From: Brachypodius melanocephalos
Taxonomy: Eukaryota; Chordata; Aves; Passeriformes; Pycnonotidae
Direction of reading: 5' to 3'
DNA: 64,000 nt
Assembly (NCBI GenBank): GCA_013398615.1
Contig: VZSR01003282.1
Span: 5,906,901-5,970,900 of the forward strand
Part shown: piece by piece, positions 11,201-25,100 of the stretch
How the letters are laid out: every line of letters begins with the position of its first letter
Numbering within the stretch: the first letter of the stretch is position 1
Made by a program: the position numbers and the translations under genes
Notes under the pieces: generated by a model
Seen by the model: only the letters and a program-made list of their open reading frames with translations
Told to the model about the DNA's origin: nothing
The model's database searches: none

Positions 11201-14200
11201 TATTTTGAGTGGTATTTTCATTTCTGGTTGGATTTTTCTCAGTGCTTTTATTTACAATTCTAAATACACAATAATGTCTTAGAAAATTGCATGTCTTGTG
11301 AAAAGCAGGAAAATGAGTTTCAGTACATACTGATTATTCAGTTGACACCTCTGAGTTCCATGTCATATGTTTTTTTCACCACAATACATTTGCTCCAGTT
11401 AATATTATATTTAGAATTACTTAAACTGTCACTTAAAGAACTTTTTGAGGCAAAATATCTACAAGTGAAAACCAATCTATGTAAGCAATTACTAAAGCTT
11501 ATACCTGAGGAGCCAAACTCAGAATACTGCAAGTGCCTAACCTCTACGCCATGTGTACAAAGTCAATCCTACATTTCTTCTGCCTTTGCTGTGGTTCTAA
11601 ATTTAGTTTTACATGTTAATAGTAATCAAAGGTAGCTGAATCAAAGCCATTTTTGATTAGAAATAAAGTTATTCTATTAAAGCGTATCTGCTCTGAGGGA
11701 GGTAAGTGGTTTTCCTCTATGAAGATTTCCCTATCCTGTCTACATCTAGATTTTCTTAAAGTGATATCACGATCTCCACATTCCTTTTAAAGACACAGAA
11801 CATGTGCCAGTTCTTGAAAATATTTTTAGGAGGAATCAGCCAGACTATAGGATTACCAATAATTAGTGCTGAAATCTTAATTGTCTAGTTAGTCATGTCT
11901 TCACATTAGTAGAGTGCATTCAGAAGTAATGAATACCCAAGAGAACACAGCCACTGAGAGCATTTGTACTTACATTAACAAAACAAACACAACTGTTACT
12001 TGTATGTGAAAAAATACAAAAATCAACCTAGAAGTAAGAAAATAAAGAATAAAAAAATTAACATCTGCTAGACAGACAGAACTGAAACAGGCAACATGGA
12101 TATTGCAGGGGTATTACCAAATTTTTCACAGGCACAGCACCTAAGTGACTTTGTGGAACCAGTACCACTATGCTAAACTATACATTAGATTCCATGTTTT
12201 ATATTAGATATTTTCATAAATGACCTTTCTGTTTTCAACTTCCCTTCTCTCCAGTGAGGAGGCTTCAACCTTGGCTGCATCCTGCACTCCTTCCCTTGCA
12301 ATGACAGTAGTAATCATCTGATTCTGTGTTGAGCTGATTCAGCACTGAACCAGCACAAAACCGGGCAGAAAATAGGTAATTTTCCAGCAATTTAGTGAAT
12401 TGAATGCGTTCTATGAGCAGTCCAACAAGTACTACAAAAGTGCAAGATTTTGTAACCTGGAGCCAGGCAGAGGGAGAGAAAAGTGAGATAAAATGAAAAG
12501 GACACAGGTTTCCTCTCCCGCTTTTAGCAACTAAACTTCTACATTAGTTAACTCTAATGTGTTTTCATTCAACATAAATTAACAGCAGAAAAGATGCATT
12601 CCCCAGAAACAAAAGGTCTCACTTTGATCAAGTTCTTCCTCCTAAACAGGGCTGAAAAATGAGGAAAACGTGGTATAGGAGCAGAACCCCTTAAATGGTT
12701 TATTTTTGTTGTTCGTTTGTGTGTTTTCTTAATTTAGTGAGAGTTTCCCTGTGAAGAATTTGCTGTTCTAAATGATTCTGGTTTTCACCCCAGTCCAATC
12801 AATCACTCTGATTTAATTGCACTTATAAAATACTTACAGGCTATCAACACGCTGCTGCTTATTTGTTGAGGAAATGTTTAGAGCCCTCAGCATTAACTCA
12901 GATTATTTCCATTATGCTTCAGTCAACCAACTGCTACCTCAAGCAGAGTTAACAGGAAAGAGAGTGCAAGAGAGAATAAACTCAGCAGTCATGTTACTGC
13001 CAAAGACCACTAAAAGGACACTAAACAAACAACAGAAAGAACTGGTGTAGAAAATTAATTAGCAAAATTTTTAAAAAACCTTAAACCCATGACCCAGAGG
13101 GATGATTTTTATAAAACTGCCATTGTTCTCATTAGAATTAATGAACCTATGGACAGAAAACTATCTTGAAAAGGAGTGGCAAGTTCTTTGGAGTTTTGCT
13201 TCAGCAAGAAAAATGAGTCAAAAGCCACATGTATTTATTTCTAAATAACTTTATCTATAAATATGAATATAATATATATTTTTACTGTTTACGGAGCAAA
13301 TATTTGCAAATTGGATTAAGTTGTCATGAAGAAACATAGCAAGAAATTATGAAACTAGTTCTGTCTTTTTACCTATGAGTAAGTCAGAGAAAATAAGGCT
13401 AATTTCTCTCAAATTCACTGAGCTATTCCAAATATAACATGTTGGTAAAAAACAATTTACTCCATTTCAAAACAAAATTACCTTTAAGCCAATTTTTTGT
13501 TGAAGCAGTGACTTTTCAGATCTTTGTGAAGCAAAAATGGTCCTGGTAAATGCATTTCTCAAAGGTAAATTCAGCAACAAAGGTGAATGAACCTAAATTT
13601 GTGATTTATACATTTGACAAGTCCACACAGACCAAGAATTTTTCAAAGTCTTTGAAGGGACTTTCCAAGTCTTTTTCCAAATTACTCCTCTCTAGCATAC
13701 AGAATAATCATGACATTCTTCAAGATATACACAATGCATAGTCTCAGCACTTACTTGAAGTGATAAAATAATAGCTGTGTCCAAGTAATTTTAAATATGC
13801 AACTCAAGACACAAAACAGAGAACAAATGTGAGTTTGGTTACAAATCACTGAGTATTCGTTACCAATCACTGAGTAGTGGTTATAAACCAGTTTTAAATG
13901 TTATATAGTAGTTTAAAAGATCTATAATGTATTTACAAAGACTATTTTCCACTGAATTCAGGCAGTAAGTATTTTGCTAGGGTTTTTGCAATGTGCCAAC
14001 AGCAATGCAGCACTAAAATATTCACCTAATACTCTAATGCACGCATTCTGAGTGCCTGAGATCAGTTAGAAATCCTTTGGATCATGCAAAGCTAAACCAA
14101 GAACAGAACATGTACATGAACTTACTTTTGCTTCCCCTGAAATGCTGTTTGGAAGTCAGAACACTTAAAGCAGTGGTGTAAAATGCCACTGTTACCCATT

Positions 14201-16286
14201 GTTTGTGTAGTAATCCATTATTTGTAGGTGTGTTTTTACTCAGGCTGATCAGGCTGATCAGGTGGTACCAAGCTCACATTAGAGGAGCATGTGAAAAGCT
14301 GAGGGGTGTAGTGAGGCTGCCCCAACGAATGTACACCGAGGGCAGTGAGCAGGGGGAGTCACTTGCTGCTTTCTTGGCCAGTTTTATGACACAATCATTA
14401 TACAGGGGCTTGAACTTCTATGCATATACATAAATCAAAACAAAATCATGAAAATAAAAAGGAAGTGGCAGTAATAACATGGAGCCATTCATGCAAGTGA
14501 ATGGTTTATCTTGCGATGGTTGTGCTCTAGTTGGACAATGTACAAAGTGACCACATCTAGATGTATGGTTGAAAAGGCCATTTTTTACATTGTTTGGGAA
14601 AGGAAACAGCATGACGAGGAAGTACTTCCTTTATCCAGGCATGCCTCCAAAATCTCCTAACAATGGAGTATTCTCATATTCTCATAGTGCTGAAACTTAG
14701 GAAACACTTAAGCAGATAGAGCCCCAGAGGTTTTTGCTCAAAGGATGCCACTCCCTCACTTTATGTTTTGAAAGAGCTATACAGACTCCTTTTCACAGCC
14801 ATAAATCACGTGTCAATTGAAATTAAATGAGCTCTGGGATTATTGCTTATAAAGAAGGCATAGATTTCTTAAAATCCTTTCTCTTTAGGTAACAATTTTT
14901 CCGTCATTCTTTTAATTTTCTCTGAAAATCTTTCATCTTCAACAGTTTAAAGAGAATTCATTTTGACAACAGTTCTTTTACTATCTTCCCACCACTCTAA
15001 TTCTATCAGGACACACAATAAAACAATGCTATAGTTTTTGTTTTTGAAAACATATTTTAATAGAAGCTGATTATAAACATACTTTGTGTTTGCTTATTTA
15101 TGAATATGTAACATAAATATATCTGCAGGTATATAATGATGTAGATTACAAGCACCATTTTCAGTTGCTGATACAAGTGATCCAGGCTCCAGCACAGCTA
15201 CCACTGACTTCAGAGGAGTCAGGGTTCATTACACATGTCCAGGTGTTGATTAAAACTACTATTTTCCTGGAAGGATAGATGGCTTCAGTGACAATCTCCA
15301 ACTGAATTCAGAGACAGCAGAGTACCTAAAGAAATATGCCTCCTAAAGTGTACAACCTTACAGCCCAAATCAATTACAAATGAAGATTAGAAGTTACTGA
15401 TTTCACTTGCAGTCAGAGATGTACACGAAACTAAATCTTTCAGTACGGAGCAGGTGGAACTCTTCTGCTGAACATAACAGAAATAAATTTTCTGCAAAAT
15501 GGTTCTCTCTTACAGAGGGCTTGCAAGCTTTGCATACCCAGCTAGCAACAGTCTCACAGTAATGTGTCTTCAGTGGGACAGTGTTTGAAAGAAATAGGTC
15601 AACATTTAAAATATCCTTGTCCTTTGGAATTCATACCAGGAACAGATTCTCACCACACAAACATGTCAGAGTAATTAGTAATTATGAGGGATTTTTGAAG
15701 GGTTATACTGCAACGAGTTCTTTGGCTTCTGTTCTGGTTTGGTTTTGACTTGGACTTTTTTGCTGTTGATGCTGCCTTTTATTCCTACTACCTTCTTTTC
15801 ACAGCTATTCTACTTAACTTTTCCTTTAAAAATATATCTTTATAGAATTTTTAATGGCTTTGTTCTGTTAAGACTACACAAAACATCCAGGACAAACGAG
15901 AAAAAGTAAAAAGAAATTTTGCAAGTAAAAAAAATGACAGCTTTCACAACTGCTCCTATGTCTTCTCATGTGTATTTCCATTCCAACATCCGCTTTTCTT
16001 TAGCTGAAGGATAAATTACTTCTATATTGTATGAAAAATTTAAACTCAAAAGTTGGTTTTACTCTCAAGTTTCCTAAAGTGCAATCCCAGCACACGTTTG
16101 TTTACGTCCTTGGTTCTTTCCTATTCAGCATCTGGTAATGGGGCAGATCTGCTGGATAAGGAAGGCTGAGGGGGATCCTTACCTCCTCCTTAGTGTCTGT
16201 CACCATTGATACCAGCACAGCTTCAAGAACGTGAGCTGCCCGGGATTTTGGCACTCTGCAAGCTACAATAAGACCAGATAGCAGTA

Positions 16287-16304
16287 ATTATCACTGGTGA
16301 TAAT
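16287..16304. promoter_or_regulatory. Palindromic double GATA site
   Basis: ATTATCACTGGTGATAAT is an inverted repeat with 8-bp arms and a 2-bp centre. It places a TTATC and a GATAA site head to head, with a further AGATAG about 10 bp upstream. GATA clusters often mark blood-cell enhancers, and the site is 5 kb downstream of CXCR4. Function is inference only. Confidence 0.3.
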
Positions 16305-18246
16305 CCTAATCTGTGACACTCCTCAACAGGAATAACACAAAACAAACTTGAGAAGTTCAAGTAGAACAACTTTCCTTAACTTTCCTTTTACAGCTCCTCA
16401 TCATCTTTCTTATGGCTGCTCCATTTCAATACTGTTCTCTCTTAGCCTAATATTTTTGGGTTTTTCTTTCCTTGGCGAAAATATTTCATATTTAAAATGT
16501 ACTTAAAAACACTGATTCTGCCATGCCCGAACATGAGTTCACCAAAGAGAGAAATGTTGGTATGCTTGATAGTAGAAGATGCAACTGGGGCTTCAGTGTC
16601 CACAGATCAATTCCATCTCTATAACCTGTGAGAACCAAGAGAACAATTCTGGTATTTTTACAGACATGTTTTATTGTGATAGCAATAGATGTGTCTTGCC
16701 AATATTAGGTTCATTGCGAATCTGAAATCTGTTATTCCTGCACTTTGTGGGAGGAATGACATCTCATGAAAGTGTTAAGGTCACTGTTGGAACTCAGTAC
16801 AGGAATGCATTGATAAGAGAAGCAAGAGTCTATAACGAATACAAGGGAAGAAGGAATTATTGTACAAGGGCAAGGTTCACGCTAGATTTGACAGCAAAGG
16901 AAATGTAGCGTTCCTGTCCCCCTCTGCCCTTCAGTGTTCACCACCTTCCTTTCCAACACCTTTCAGGTCATGCCCTCACTTTGCTTTTCTTGGTCTCTTT
17001 CTCCCCAGCTCCATTGAGGTGATCCCCTCACAGAGCTTTCCCACAGGGAACTGGGCACTAATAACAAACACAATGATTCAAGGTAACTGAGTTCATCTGC
17101 GAATCAACAGGACATGAAGGAGTCTCACACCTCACCGTCCCCTTCCTTCTCTCCTTTACTCTTACCTATGCAGACCTCTGAGCCTCTGCTCATTTGACTC
17201 CCTGGCAAATCAGTTCAACTCTTGAAGACTGGAGTTTCACAGAAATTTGAAGCTAACTTCCTCTGTCGGGAAGGCCTTCAGTCTCCCTCCCTCCCTGCCT
17301 CTTCTAATCCTTTCATTTCAAGAGACCTTCGATACTCTGATTCTAAATCCTGTGGATCTGTCACCTGCTGTGCATTATCTATGGAATAAGTCACACTTTA
17401 TTTTGAACAGACTTAATTGATTAAATAGTATCTTTTTTAAAAATGTATTTTATACCATTTTAATGAAGTTAGCTCAGAAACAGAGCTGACTACACTCAAG
17501 TTTTTTTTTAAAAATAATCAGATACACGGCTAAGCAAAGAAACCAAATGTTACTTTTTTCACTTTTTCTTTGAGCAGCAATAAGCTCTTAGCTTGACTCC
17601 TGTTTTGTAAAGCCCACCAGGCACAGAAGGAAGTGAATGGTTCTCAGCCAGAACAACGAACTGAATTGTCTCACTAAGAAGTCAAAAATCAGAGCAATTG
17701 CAAGACTAAGGGCAGATTCATGCACCTGGGAGCTGTGAGGGGAGCAAAGAAGTGGGACACTGGCTTTTGGGACCAGCAAGTTGTTAGACCAGTTTAGCTA
17801 TCTTGTCAAAACTTCCTTAAGTAAACAGCCAAACTGCTAAACAAACATATGAGTTCTCAGGTAGGGGGCAAGAGGTTGAAAAAATATGGAGAGAACAGAT
17901 GCCCCTCATTAAGGGAAGTGAGCTCTATCTGCTCCTGATGTAAAATATCATTACCTGTTGACTACATTATCATGCAGAGCACCTTTCCCTGATACAAAGG
18001 CCATGAAAGAGGTCATGAATAACAGTGTTTTGAACTAAAAAGATCTGTAATAGATCTCAAAGGTCAATCATGTTCTTGATTGTACTGCTCATCAGATTTA
18101 ATGCAGCTATTGTTTGAGACACAGTGCAATTCTACATTCATATATAGAGTCCACAGGACTTTTTGAATGCATTAAAAATTTGTGCAATTTTAAAAAGCAG
18201 AATACTTGAAAAGCAGATAGCAGGTCTTCTCCCATTTAACAATCAC

Positions 18247-18302
18247 CAAAAAAAAAGAAAACCAAAAGAAAACAAACAAAACACCAAAAAACCCCACAAC
18301 AA
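18247..18302. repeat. A-rich low-complexity tract
   Basis: A run dominated by A with scattered C and G (AAAAAGAAAACC, AAACAAACAAAACACC, AAAAAACCCC). It may be the decayed poly(A) tail of an old insertion, but no element body is recognisable next to it. Confidence 0.7.
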
Positions 18303-19029
18303 AGCGTTTAGTTTGAGTGTTATGCTGTGATTCTCTCCTTAACCTATCAACTAAGGAAAGCAGCTGCCTCTTGGTACGACAACTGCTTAGGAAAAAACAT
18401 TACATCCCTGCTTCAAAGGCAAACTTATGTTCACTAAGTTGAAATGTAGTCAGCCCAGTCATGTTGAAGCCAGACTAAATATGCTCTGATTGTATAGTTT
18501 GAATGGCTCTCCTAATATTCTGCAATAAAGGGGAGAGCGTAGCATCTGTATGAATATTCAGTGTAGTGTATTCACCAGTCCAATAGTTTAATCGTACTTC
18601 AGCCCAGAGAATAAACAGTCAATGGAACCATGAATCCTTGAATCTACTCCCTCTTGCTTCTTCCTACAAGCTAATGTGGAGGGAGTATTAAGAAACTTTG
18701 CCCCCTCATTAAGCACTTTGTGGGGACTCTGTAACAAAAACTGTAACAGATGAAGGATACAAGATCCTTTGTCTGTGATATTTAAGATGACTCTGCTAGC
18801 CAGGTGTTTGAAAGAGATCTCATTAATTCATTCACCAGTTTCAGTAACAATTAAATGAGAACAAAGATTTTTGTATCTCTTCAGAACTCATTTTAAAATC
18901 CCCCGTTCTTAGTAGCACACACTTTACATGTACGCTTTTAGTTGCCATCCAAACTGGGGCCTATTGTACCCTCTACAAGCCATGTCCTGAGAGGAAATTG
19001 AAGGTGCCTCATCCTGAACTGGAACATGG

Positions 19030-19185
19030 GATTGAACTGCTGAGGTGACACTGACTGAGCCCTCTTGTGCTGTTGGGTTATATTAGCCGAGGTAATATCA
19101 ATGCAGCCAGGGAAGCAGCTGTGATTACCTGTCCCTTTTTCCATCCGCCTGTCCTGACCACTGGGCTATAGAATTAGTCTCTCTC
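19030..19185 (-). mobile_element. Possible tRNA-derived SINE relic
   Basis: On the - strand TAGCCCAGTGGTCAGGACA (about 19151-19170 on +) fits a tRNA A-box (TRGYNNARNNGG), and AGTTCAATCCC near 19030-19040 resembles a B-box. They are about 120 bp apart rather than the usual 30-60, so either an insertion separates them or the B-box match is chance. The A-box phrase is familiar from ancient amniote tRNA-SINEs, but I cannot name the family. Confidence 0.3.
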
Positions 19186-22100
19186 CGACTTGGTGAATAT
19201 TTATTTATGCAAAGTTCAACATTTTCAAAAGGACTCACAAGACAAAAGCACCCCATCAAATACAACAGCATGGTGATTAAGCACCTCCCGAGAGACAGTG
19301 GCTCCCAGTCTGCAAGGAAACCCGAGCTTTTGCCCCGATGTCCCTTGACAAGGGACATTGTTTTTGCAAGAGGGCTCCTCCTCCTGCTCTTCAATGTTTT
19401 GTGTAGGATTAAAATAGCACCTATAGGAGTAAGCACTGTTCTCGGAAAAAGCTGAGAAGTGCTTTGTCTATGACTTGTGCCGCGGGTTAGGCAGATCTAC
19501 TTGTCAATGGGCACTATCCAGTCTGAAAAGGTTCTGTGAATTAGCACCAAGAGTTATCTGGGTATCAGATCTACTAGGAACCTACAAAAGCTTCTTAAGG
19601 CTTACGTTCACATTCAAGTGTTCATATCATTTGTAGAAACATAATGTGTTGCAGTCTTGCTGTCAGTAAGAGGAGTCTAGAACACTACAGAACTCTGTAC
19701 CACCTAAAAACAGAGCTGTAGAGGAGATTCACATACCAGACAGAAACAGCTCCATCGCGTTTTCCCTCCTCAGTCTTTTCACAAACTCCATCAGGCAACA
19801 GACAGCTCATCCTAATGAATGTACCACTGAGGTACACTTAATCCTGAATCAGCAAAACCTGATAATAACGCTCAGCTGCTTGAAACGGATTTATTTTCTG
19901 ATGACTGGACTTAATCCAACCAAAGGTCAGTACAAATAAAAAATTGCTGTCAGCTCAGGACTTAATGATATATTCTTACCTCTGTAGACCTATAATTTCT
20001 CTAGATACCTAAGAGGTCATGTCAATCCTAATGTCTCCCAGTTTTATGAATACAACCATAAGCCCCTTTTAAATCAGATTACAAATGATTATTATAACTC
20101 TAAATCAAGGGAAAAGCTCACCATTTTCTCTAATTGGAAAGACTAATTTAATTATAATTATTCTCTTTCCAGATGCTTTGTATTTGTTCCATTACATTAC
20201 AATAGATAGTCTGAGTTTATGGAAAAGAAACAGTTAATTGTTTATGACTTGGAAAGGATGAAAAATTAGTTCACATCTGCTGGTGTAGCCACACTTCAGC
20301 CACACTCCTATTGTTTCTGAAGTGCAGGTACCTTCATATACACTACATGGTGGCTTCATTGCTAATTTAAAGTAACTGAAAAGATGGTGTAAATAGAAAA
20401 CTTTTGCTATTCTGACATTTTTAAAAGATCTGCTTCGATCTTAAATAGGCAATTGATAAAACCATCAGAAGTAAAAAGCTAATCATCCAAGATTTACAAG
20501 TCAGTGGGCATGAAGTGGAAAATGGTAATGTATGCAATATCCCAGCCTGATTTTGCACTGAATTAACATAAATTGACATAGTGTCCTCTGTCAACAACCA
20601 CACTTTGGCTTATTAAAATCATTGTGGTATCTATATTATTTTCAAATTTTCAAATATTAGATAAGCCAAATCCATATTCTGTGTAGCTTTGCTGAATTTA
20701 ATGTTTAATTATTTATTAGATATCAAATGTATAACATCTGTGTAAGAAGGCTGACATATGTTAGGACCTTTGACTTTGATATATAAAAAACTGTCTGCTG
20801 AGTTAGGAATCTCTCTATAAATTAATTAGATAAACATGAATACAGCATTTGTATTCTTCTAAGCCTTTGCTTCCCTAGAGATGAGGATGATGCTTACACA
20901 AAGCACACAAGAGTGAACGTATGAGTGGATCCCTTTTGTCTTTGAATTTACAACGTTCTGCTTTATGCTTTCTTAACTTTTTGGTGGATGGCTTTCACAG
21001 TTTAAGAATTTCACAGTCTAAAGGTTAATATTTTCTCTGAAGCTGTTTCAGAGACTCTGGTAATATTACAGAAAACTACACCAGTACAACTTCCTAGATT
21101 TTTTTCACTGGTGCAAATTTTGTAGGCAAGGCCTCAAGTAAGAACATACTTCTGGAAAGATATGTTTGTCTTCTTAATACATCTGCAAGCACACAGACAC
21201 ACACCCACAAACCCAACTGATTATACGTCGGGCCATAATCTCTTATTTTGATAGGAAACTTCAATTTCATTTGTCTCCATGGCTGTACTTTTGAGCTGGC
21301 ACCCATCTAAAACTTGCTTCTCCAGCTGTTTGTTATTCTACTGTATAATAACAAATAATTTTGCCTAACATTCCTGAGGAAGCAGAGGCTACGCCTATAC
21401 AAAGGTATTTCCTTTTTCTCAGCTAGATAAAAAATGTAGTATTTTTTATAAAATAAGGCAAGGGTCACAGTTGATCTTCTGGTGAAAGTGCAGAGCCTTC
21501 TCTTCACAACAGTATTTTCCTCCTAGAGATGCCTCAGTAGAGAACCAGGGGGTGTTATGATTTTTGTTACAACTTTGCAATAGCACAATAGTTTATAGAA
21601 GAGTATGCAAGGTTCTCACCACTGAAAAGTTATAATCTTCTAAATAAGGCTGTCTATGGCAGTTATATCCAAGGAAACCGTGCCAAGAGCATCAAACAGC
21701 ATTCTTTGCTTGAGTAGGGCCCATAGTGACATGCATGCAAAAGAACTTCTGCTTTTTCAAAAAGCAATCCTGAATAAAAACTCTTCTCATTCAAGATAGA
21801 GGCCTTAAGGAACATCCTGCATGTTAACAAACATCTTCAGATAATGCCCAGTTTGATGCTCATTTCCTAGTTATTCACAGACTCTCTTAAATGGAGCTCT
21901 TTCACTTCTGTGGCTTAGCCTAAGGAAATCCTGCAAGAACAATGCATGACTGAAACACACACAGGTTTCCCAAATGGTAGCAAGACCCATTGATGCTGCT
22001 TCAGATAGCACCAAGACAGCAAGTTATAATACAAGCTAAACAAGAAAGGGTCTTGTTTGTATAGGATTGATTTGGGTTCAAGCTTTTTTCCTTTCAATTT

Positions 22101-25100
22101 GCAGTATATTATGTAAAGTGTCCTTCAGTGAAGAAGTTATTTAGCTGCCAAACTACATTATTTTTCCTGAAGTATTTCAGTGGACAGAATTTCAAAACCA
22201 CCAATTGCTTACTCCCCAAATGAGCATTCCCACTTTCTCTTCTTAGTAAAGTAGCCTGGAATACACCTGCAGATGCTGAAGATCTGGTGATAGAAAGAGA
22301 AGCTTTAAATATTCAATCTCTAAAATCAGATGCCATGGTAATGTAACAGTTTTATTAATTAAGGTTGATTTATGTTGTAGAAGATGCCTGTTTTGATGCC
22401 CCTGGAATTTGTACAACCTCTAAACATTTACAGAAAATCTGTGACACAGAAGATGTTTCCTGGGAGTACCTCTATAAACAAAGGAAAATCCTTAGGACCC
22501 ATGGATTATTCAGCTTTCCTGTTGAAATCATCAACAGGGTAGAAGCTATTCCAGGACATGGACATCTTTCCATTGTACAATAGATTCAGACCATTAATAT
22601 AAATCGAAAATCTAAATCTACCTCTTCCTTCATCTCTATTTCTGTGGCATTATCTAGTCACAGTCTCATTAGGGTTGGTGCTGGTACCTTCTCTAGACAG
22701 AGCACCCCTACTGGTATTTTATGCTGTTGTGTTTCCTGTCTTATTATTGTTTTTATTGCAGAATTTCCTCAACAAAGAAGGCACACAACCTTTTTGTATT
22801 CACAGCAAGCATTACACAGCACACAGCACTACCTGATTATCTGTCTTCCCTAGAAGATCATATTGATTAGCCAACCCACTCGTAAAAGTCTAGATTGCTT
22901 TTTCCATTCTATTTGTGAATACACATTATTTCTCTGTTGAGATGCTTGAGCCACATGGTTCTAGGAAAGTTGTCTAAGTAATTCTGACTAATTTTTGCTT
23001 CAAATATTTGGAGCTTTTCAGCAGAGCGATTACAGTGGGCCCTGTGTGGTTAACTGATGTGCTGAGCAAGAGTGATATATTGCAAAGTGAAGTATTGGGC
23101 AGGAAAGCTAAAACAATGAGTTACTCAGAAAATAGCTGGAATACACTATGCTTATTCTTTGCCTTTTATACATAAAAATCACTTGGAGCTTATTTATTCA
23201 AACATTAAAATGTGTCCAACTTTAAATTCAACTTCAAAATCTCACATCTCTAGTTATAAGCCAGTTCTACTTACAAAAAGCAATGCTCCTTTTACCCATC
23301 AGGCACTTCTAAGCACATCTTTGGATGTTGTTGCTGTTGTATAGTTGAGCTATTTGTCTTAAGTAAAAAAGTGGCATCTGTATGCAATTTCCACTTGGCA
23401 CCAGTATCTCCTTTTGATGACAGTCTGTACTGTTTCCCTTTCTTCTTCCAGTCACTCCAGCTGCAGGACCCAGATGTCAAACTCAGGAATGTATTTTTTT
23501 CCCAGCAGTGCTATCTGATTCTGTTGTTGGCACCTCTGCTCGTGGCTGCTCTGAAGCTGCCTGTGTGCAACTCCCTATGTTTAAAATGCAGACAGTGCTT
23601 TTTTATTTATATGCTAAAACACTTTCAGTTGCCTTAATTATGGGAACCGAATATTATATATTCATCTGATACACAAACACACAGATTCCATTATTTGTGA
23701 TATTGGTTTCATGACAACTGTTACACTTCTGTAACCAGAAACTGGGAGGCAAGAAGAAAGCTTCAAAAAGTGCTAATGAGACATCAAAAGTAGTTGCTTA
23801 CTTTCAATAACTAATCCAAAGAAAGAAAGGTAAATATAAAGCTATCAAAGGGTGATTGATGAGAATAAAAAGTAAGGTAGAAAGGAAAAGGTGAAAACAG
23901 AAATGCATTAAAAAGGAATGAACAGCAAAGAAATGAGGGGAGAATAAAATATGTTAGAACTGTCTAAAAGCATTCTGCCACATGTCTCCAAAAAGTGAAG
24001 TTCTTTAGAAGAGATCCAAGGCAAAAACTTACTCCAATTAATACCTTTCTGTAATTCTCTCTTTTTTCTTTCTCCTAGTTTCATGTTTTCCTCTTGGGGA
24101 CGTTTTGCTGCAGTATTTGATTCTTCATCACAAAGACAAGGTATTTGTCTCTCGGGGGCTTTGCTGTAGCTCTCTGCTATACAGTGAGTGGTCAGGAACT
24201 GAATGTGTCAGGCAGCTCACATCCTCCTGCAGGCACCTGACAGCACCTGTGTGCTCACTCTGCTGCACTCTACCTGACAAAGGAATTTTCCTGTCTACAG
24301 AGCCCTCAAAGAACTGCATTTCTCTCCCCCTGCATTAATTGTCTTACATAATGTAATAAAAATAAAACTGAGACAGCTTCCACCTTACACAAATAGTAAC
24401 AATTTCTCTACATGGATGCACACATAGTCACAAAACCAGCTTACGAAGACAAAAGAATTGTGTTTTAACAAATCCCTAGTCAAGAAACTAAGCTTTGTTA
24501 CGTTAAAAGAGCTAACTTGAAGGATAAGAGAACGGGTGTGAAGGGCTGAATCCATTATTAGGGTAAAGGAGCAGTAAGTGGTGAGTAACCTCAATCAGGT
24601 AGATAGACAGACTGAAAAGTTAAGAGATAATAAAATATTAATACATTTTAATAGATATATATATATAACTACATAAATATGAATGCAGGATTCTATTATC
24701 TTGACAGCCCATCTGATTTTTATCTCAATATATCTATTGGACATTGAACACTGAAGTGGTAAACTGCACGTAATTCACATTTTATAAATTAAAGAACCAT
24801 GACCAGAAATTTAAGGATTCAAATATCAAGACAGAATCAGCTTGAAATCCAGGAATATAAAATGTTTTCTGGGAATCATCTATTTAATCAATTAATAAAT
24901 TGAATAGATTTTGCCATTCTGTCTGGCAAGGTGCCAACACCATGATTCTTTTCCATGACTTATGTATGTTTATGCACCACAGGTATGGAACAGACTCTGT
25001 ATAAGTAACAGAAATACACACAGGAGTTTACAGCTGTAGATAGACAGATAGACCAATCAACTATTGAAATGCATAGAAGATAAACAGATAAGAGCATGTA

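Noticed and set aside
11291..11635. 114-codon open frame just after the CXCR4 poly(A) signal
   Set aside because: AT-driven composition (Leu, Ile, Ser, Tyr rich), no known domain, no promoter.
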